A stretch of DNA of 64,000 nucleotides. Origin: Paratinospora sagittata. Taxonomy: Eukaryota; Streptophyta; Magnoliopsida; Ranunculales; Menispermaceae. A program made the translations under genes and the position numbers. The DNA is taken from positions 7,183,501-7,247,500 of the forward strand of contig CM069613.1 in NCBI GenBank assembly GCA_035771175.1, written 5' to 3'. Positions 59,067 to 64,000 of the stretch are shown piece by piece. The stretch's first letter is position 1; each line of letters begins with the position of its first letter. Below the pieces are notes generated by a model. That model worked only from the letters and a program-made list of their open reading frames with translations, made no database searches and was not told the DNA's origin.

Positions 59067-61921
59067 TGTCACGACCCACTATACGTGACGTCATGACCGG
59101 CACGGGAACCTCCGAGTATACCCTCCGTCGGTACACCCGACGTCCCGTCAGCCTAAAATACATATACGAATCCCCAAAAAGAAATAAAAGTACATCATTA
59201 ACAACCAACTATCATGATCATAATGAAATAAAATATTACTTCTCCAAAGTTTTACAAACATAAAATTCCAAAGTCTTCAAAATGATACAAAACCCAACGC
59301 ATCCCAACTATGTGTTAAATATACTATTACTAGGTGTTATCATGTACATAATTATCAAAATACAAAACTAAATGTACAACACCTACATGAAACAAAAACA
59401 AGGGACGCTCCGCAGTCAAGCCTTCCCTTTTCCTTTTCTATCAGATCCTGAAAGAAGATGGTGAGGTGTGAGCTACAGCCAGCTCAGTGAATGTTATTTA
59501 CAAGTGGCATATACGTGCATTTATAAAACATGGTAAGATCATAAAACAGTTGAAATATCATGATGACGAAATATATTACATACATGCTAACATAATGCAT
59601 CAAGTCATACATAAGACGATGCATAACATTTTGTAGTCATGCTCATGCAATCCTAACACCTCCTGAGTATGGGGGTTTCAAGGCCTGGTGCGCGACACAC
59701 AGCGCCCGAACACACACACAATACTCGTATTCTAATATGGTTTATGGGGTCGTGCAACACGTAGGATTATTTTAAACAAACCTACCCATACACAAGGCAT
59801 AAAACCCTCTGCCAGGTACACAACTGGGATCGCCGCTAGACTTACGAGAATTCCCAAAAAGAGGAAATTCCAACTAAGGGCCTCAACCCAAATTGTCATC
59901 CCAATGAATTATGCTCAAATGAATTTCATGGAATATTAAAACATGCATACCATCATACATAAGTATTTAAAACATTTCTATACTACAATGCCACATATAA
60001 ATAATCCAAAAGTAAAAGAACACTCACACTTGATTGGCTAAGTCTAGCCAATCCAATTGCCAAAACTCTCCAATTGACTAAACGGGTTCAAGATTAATCA
60101 CAAGACCTGAAAATAACATGGTTCACACAACTGAAAATCAGTCATAAAGTGTGTCAAAACCCCATGTTCAAACCCAATCTAAAGTCAATTAGATTCTAAA
60201 TTGATTACCCCATTGAGCCAATTTCCATATTGCCCAACTTGATCATTTAGACTCAATTAAACTAAGATTGACCTAAATTGAATGTAATAGGGTGATCCCA
60301 TGATCCAACCACTAATATACATGAAATTCAATTATAATTAGGGTCAATTAGACTATACATCAAGTCAATTTCATCAATTGACTAAGTCTTGATCAAAATC
60401 CCCAATTAGGCCAATATAAAACATAAGGTCAAAATGAACTAAGTCATATCAATTTAACATAGGTACTAACATTTTAAACCCATGACTCTACTTAATTTGG
60501 GTCCAATTAAACAATCCCCAAGTCAATTTCACAAATTGACTTGCTTTGGGTGAAAACTCCCAATTTGGGCAAAATCCCCAAATTACATGCAAAATTACCA
60601 AATACTTAGCCTAGATCAAAATTAGTCAATCTTAGGGTATTCATTATGTGAACCCACTGAATTCAATCATCAAACAACTCTAATCATGTCCAATTAGACC
60701 TACATTGCATAATTTTCCAGATTTTATATCAAGAGCATCAAAAGCCCCAAATCTGGAAAATTTCATACATATGCCCTATTGCCAATTTTACACTAGGGCA
60801 TCATGTTCAACCATGAATTTTACTGATCTTGCAACATGGAATCATCCACAATGGCCACTAGATCAACATAGTTGACATGCAAACATTTTGAAAAAGTCTA
60901 AGGCCATAAACTAAGTTTAGGTCATTTGAACTAAACCTTCCAATTTCTTGCTAGAAATTGGGGCTTTCACCATTAGTGTACTCCTTACACTCTCTAATCA
61001 CACATATGTGATATGCAAGACTCAACTCCAACTTTGGTCTTCCACCCATCCAAGGTTCATCACAATGCATGCATCAAAATGAAACCCTCATGCTCAAAAT
61101 AAAGCTATCATGCAACTAATAGAGAGATTCAAGGAAGAAATGGAGGAAATATACAAACCTTAAGGTGTTCTTGAGCAAAAAACCACCAAACCCTAACTTT
61201 CCTCTCATTTTCTCCTCTCCAGCACCTTTCTCTCTTTTCTGGCTGAGAAATGAGCAAATGAACCTAAAATCACGTTTTGGTTGCTTAAATAGATAAGCTT
61301 AGGCCCACAACTAAAAGTTGTCAAAACTATCAAAAACCCAGTTTTCCTGTTACAATACTTGATTTTAGATAGTCCATTTCTTGCAAAATACGCACGACTT
61401 TAACATCTTAACCGTACAAACATTGAATTATTAAGTTATCAACATTCTGGTATATTTTAGGCTCAATCCAACGGTGGGATTGTGAGATCTATCTGTTTGA
61501 TCAAAACGGCGTAAGAAAATCCCAGAATCCGTGAAACAGTGTTTTGGGCGTTATAACTCAAATTAGGTAACTCCAATTAAGATCTTCACCGTTCATAATG
61601 AAGATCTATCATATACGAATGAGCTGACAAAATTTCAGCCCAATCAGACAACGGATCTAGGAGATCAAACCATTGATGTAAGTTGTGACGGAAATAGAAA
61701 GCTCCACTGGATCCAAAACACCGTTTTTGAAATGTTTTGACGTCGAACGGGTCTCCGATGGTTCCGAAATTTCATGCGTACCCTTTATGACCTAAAATCA
61801 TGCAAAGACACTCGAACTTACGTACTTCGAGCATCAAAATACATATACACATACGTATACGAATACGTATACGGGTACACTATGGGTCAAAATGACGTCA
61901 CCTAAAGGCATGGGTGCTACA
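59067..61921 (-). mobile_element. 2.86-kb solo LTR, TSD TTCTT
   Basis: On the minus strand it begins TGTAGCACCC and ends GGGTCGTGACA. A perfect TTCTT duplication (59062-59066 and 61922-61926) flanks it, and the LINE reading frame is continuous across the site. Landmarks shared with 10341-12409 include 'GTGCCGGTCATGACGTCA' and a 'CTGAGCTGGCTGTAGCTC' block. No protein-coding capacity. A single long LTR with intact duplication indicates LTR-LTR recombination or an LTR-only derivative. Confidence 0.85.
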
Positions 61922-61985
61922 TTCTTGGTCTTCAAAACGAGAAAGGGAAATGGGTGAATGATCCAAAGCTCTTGTTGTTAACCTA

Positions 61986-63614
61986 TATGGTTCATCCTTA
62001 GCACATCCCTAAAGTATACTTGATGAAGTATATTTTGATGATCACAAACAAAGTATTTTTTGGTGCTAATGAACGTTTTTCAAGAACTTATCTCTGCATC
62101 AAAGGAAAAACAGAAAGCCACGGAACGACTCGATCAAGGAACTCAAAGCTTACATCCAACGGTCAAGCTCGTTTCAACTAACAGACTTCAACGATCACAT
62201 CACGATTTCAAGATCACTTCACTCGAACGTTTTGATCAAGCTTCAAAACAACATCTCTCGATCAACGTTCAAGTCATTCAACTCCGAATTGCTCTCATTG
62301 AAGATCTCATAATGAAGAGTTGGATTTAATGGTTACGAGAAGAAATACACAAAGGATTTAAGGTATATCTTTCTCTAATCGTTATTGCTCAAAATGTTTT
62401 TCAAAACCATGCATATATCATTTTCATATGTTTTCTAAATCTGCATGTTTTGATTTCAACTATATTTCAAATGATTTAATACTATATATTTAATTTGAAA
62501 TGTACCGAGCTTTTATTCGCATTTATCGAATATTTTATCGCGAGTAAAAACTGTTTTCAAAGAATCTTTCAGGACGCTAATGAAATAGCAGCGCTCTCCT
62601 GAACTTGTTAAGTCAGGACGCTGATAACGCTCAAGGTTGAAATGAACTGATTAATTAGGACGTTTACTTGTATAGTAGCGGTCTTATATATTAGTCAACC
62701 TCTGAAGTTGTCAGGAAGCTGACTCAGCATCAGCTCAGTGAAAGATCTTTTAAAAGTTTTTCAAAGAATGTTTCTTTGAGGACGCTGATGGTTATAAGTT
62801 GATTAAACTATCAGGACTCTTACTGAATAGGAGCGCCCCCACTTTTGGAAATCAACTTAATAACTTTCAGGACGCTGATTGTCCTTCAGCGTATTTATTT
62901 TTAAATGTCATATGTTTTAAAAAGAATGACGCTTACGACATAAGTAGCGCCCTCATCATAAGTTATTTTGTTTAAAAAGGCAGGACGCTCACTGAGTGAG
63001 TAGCACCCTCATAAGTATAGTCTTAAATAAAGTCAGGATGCTAACTGTGCAGTAGCGCCCTCAAAGAACAAAGCGACAAAGTTGACATTATGCGTCAGGA
63101 CACTGATTGTGGAATCAAGCCGCTAATTCAACTATGTTCACTGTTATAACACGTACACCATATCAATTTACTTTTCAGAACAAATCTCTGCACAAGAACT
63201 TTTCAGATAAATCAAAGATCTTCTCTGATGCATAAATCGGGGTATCCTGAAATTCTCCTTATTCATGCTATCTGGAAAGAACCAGAATGTTAGTGAAAAT
63301 CGCAGTTGCTATTTTCATATAACATTCTAGCCGTTGTATGAAAACGTTCACATTATTTGAACTTCAAATGTCTAACGGCTATGTCCCACTAAGTCTATAA
63401 ATACCAACACTTAGGACCAAACAACTTGTCAATCACTTTGTGTTGTGCTAATACCTTTTGAAAGTTAGTCTCTGTGTCAAACGTTTGCATTTTAGTCTGT
63501 GTTCTAATTTGCATCATGTTCCAATTAACTCATGTAAATCTCTAAGTTATTGGAAGATAATTTTAAAATTGACCATCGCACCCAATTCACCCCCCTCTTA
63601 GGTGGGACCAACAC
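61986..63614 (+). mobile_element. ~1.6-kb solo LTR of SIRE-like copia type
   Basis: Near its start is TTTTGATGATCACAAACAAAG, and near its end CCAATTCACCCCCCTCTTAGG; both are hallmarks of long LTRs of SIRE/Maximus copia elements, from memory. It interrupts the LINE between WVNDPKLL and the RT start. Flanking CCTAT/CCTGT may be the target duplication, with one mismatch. Boundaries are uncertain by several bases. No coding sequence. Confidence 0.65.
62568..63110 (+). repeat. Alternating AGGACGCT / AGCGCCCTC motif cluster
   Basis: About nine copies of (T)CAGGACGCTGA-like motifs alternate with about seven TAGCGCCCTCA-like motifs at 25-60-base intervals in the SIRE-like LTR. The two are nearly complementary inverted (AGGACGCT pairs with AGCGTCCT), giving many small potential hairpins. 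Confidence 0.75.
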
Positions 63615-64000
63615 CTGTTTGACCTTCCTAGAAATTTTTTTTAGCAATTATTCTCCTCAAATTTTGATAGCAATGCTTTATCCCCCTTACTTGGTATGGA
63701 TAACAGATTTGATATTGATGATCGTAGATGGCTTAACAGGGAGGTATCCCTAAAGGAATTAAGGAATGCTCTATTTGATATGAGCCCTTTAAAGGCCTCA
63801 GGGCCTGATGGATTCACTGCTTCCTTTTACCAAGTTTTTTGGAACCTGATTAGTCCCCACTTATTCCAATTAGTTAAAAATTTCTTTGAAAGGTTTGAAT
63901 TGGAGCCTGGCTTGAACCATACCCATATTACCTTAGTTCCTAAAGTTAAAGCGCCCATGTCTATGAATGATTTAAGACCAATTAGTCTTTGTAATGTTGC

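Larger units (their letters stand above)
58560..64000 (+). mobile_element. LINE ORF2 3' part (EN end to RT), interrupted twice, runs off the window
   Basis: Starts at LVLERLDRC (58568), continues with the EN-RT linker (KLDLVRRRILKWRRDF, then a frameshifted YWINKE, then RRRNYI) to 59066. It resumes after a solo LTR with LGLQNEKGKWVNDPKLL (from 61927). After a second LTR it resumes at about 63615 with EIFFSNYSP and the RT start: FDMSPLKASGPDGFTASFY, NHTHITLVPKV and DLRPISLCN at the window edge. Removing the two inserts leaves a continuous reading. At least two frameshifts or stops occur. The remaining RT, zf-RVT and tail must lie beyond 64000. Confidence 0.85.

Overview
The window is nuclear DNA of a flowering plant, most likely a eudicot. 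It is AT-rich, has short spliceosomal introns and CT-rich leaders, and is dominated by nested retroelements. The species cannot be named from the sequence alone. Only two host genes are supported, and they are convergent: a LONGIFOLIA/TRM-family gene on the + strand (24226-27849, four coding exons, 859 codons plus stop) and a histone H2A.Z gene on the - strand (coding exons 50838-50945 and 37215-37511, 134 residues). The H2A.Z exons are separated by a 13.3 kb intron filled with transposon debris.

Layout. 1-1641: 3' part of a LINE with an open zf-RVT/RNase H reading frame. 2935-10340: Ty1-copia element broken by stop codons, with a truncated 3' LTR. Its RNase H is split by a 1,103-bp palindrome-rich element (7670-8772) carrying tRNA-like boxes. 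10340-12409: LTR-like fragment. 12410-17217: AT-rich DNA with a MITE, tandem duplications, a SINE-like GC island and LTR remnants. 17218-22655: about 16 copies of a ~205-bp tandem repeat, interrupted by a solo LTR-like element (17478-18806, TSD TCGAG) and by a second insert. 24226-27849: LONGIFOLIA-like gene. 27850-37214: intergenic DNA with a tRNA-derived SINE (33273-33487, 12-bp TSD). 37215-51480: H2A.Z gene. Its intron holds MITEs, two LINE 3' fragments, gypsy PR-RT, a gypsy gag mini-element with both LTRs, two copies of a degenerate gypsy-type ORF and three arrays of a ~92-bp minisatellite.

51560-64000: nested transposons. An LTR-like element (from 53629) was entered by a LINE whose 5' portion (ORF1, endonuclease; 55830-58000, - strand) is inverted relative to its 3' portion (58560 to the window end, + strand), as expected from twin priming. 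That LINE was in turn hit by a 2.86-kb solo LTR (59067-61921, TSD TTCTT) and by a ~1.6-kb SIRE-like solo LTR (about 61986-63614).

The two host genes are unrelated in function: one acts on cortical microtubules and organ elongation, the other on chromatin. The most unusual object is the composite foldback element at 7670-8772. The cleanest mechanistic observations are the 5'-inverted LINE and the TE-inflated H2A.Z intron.
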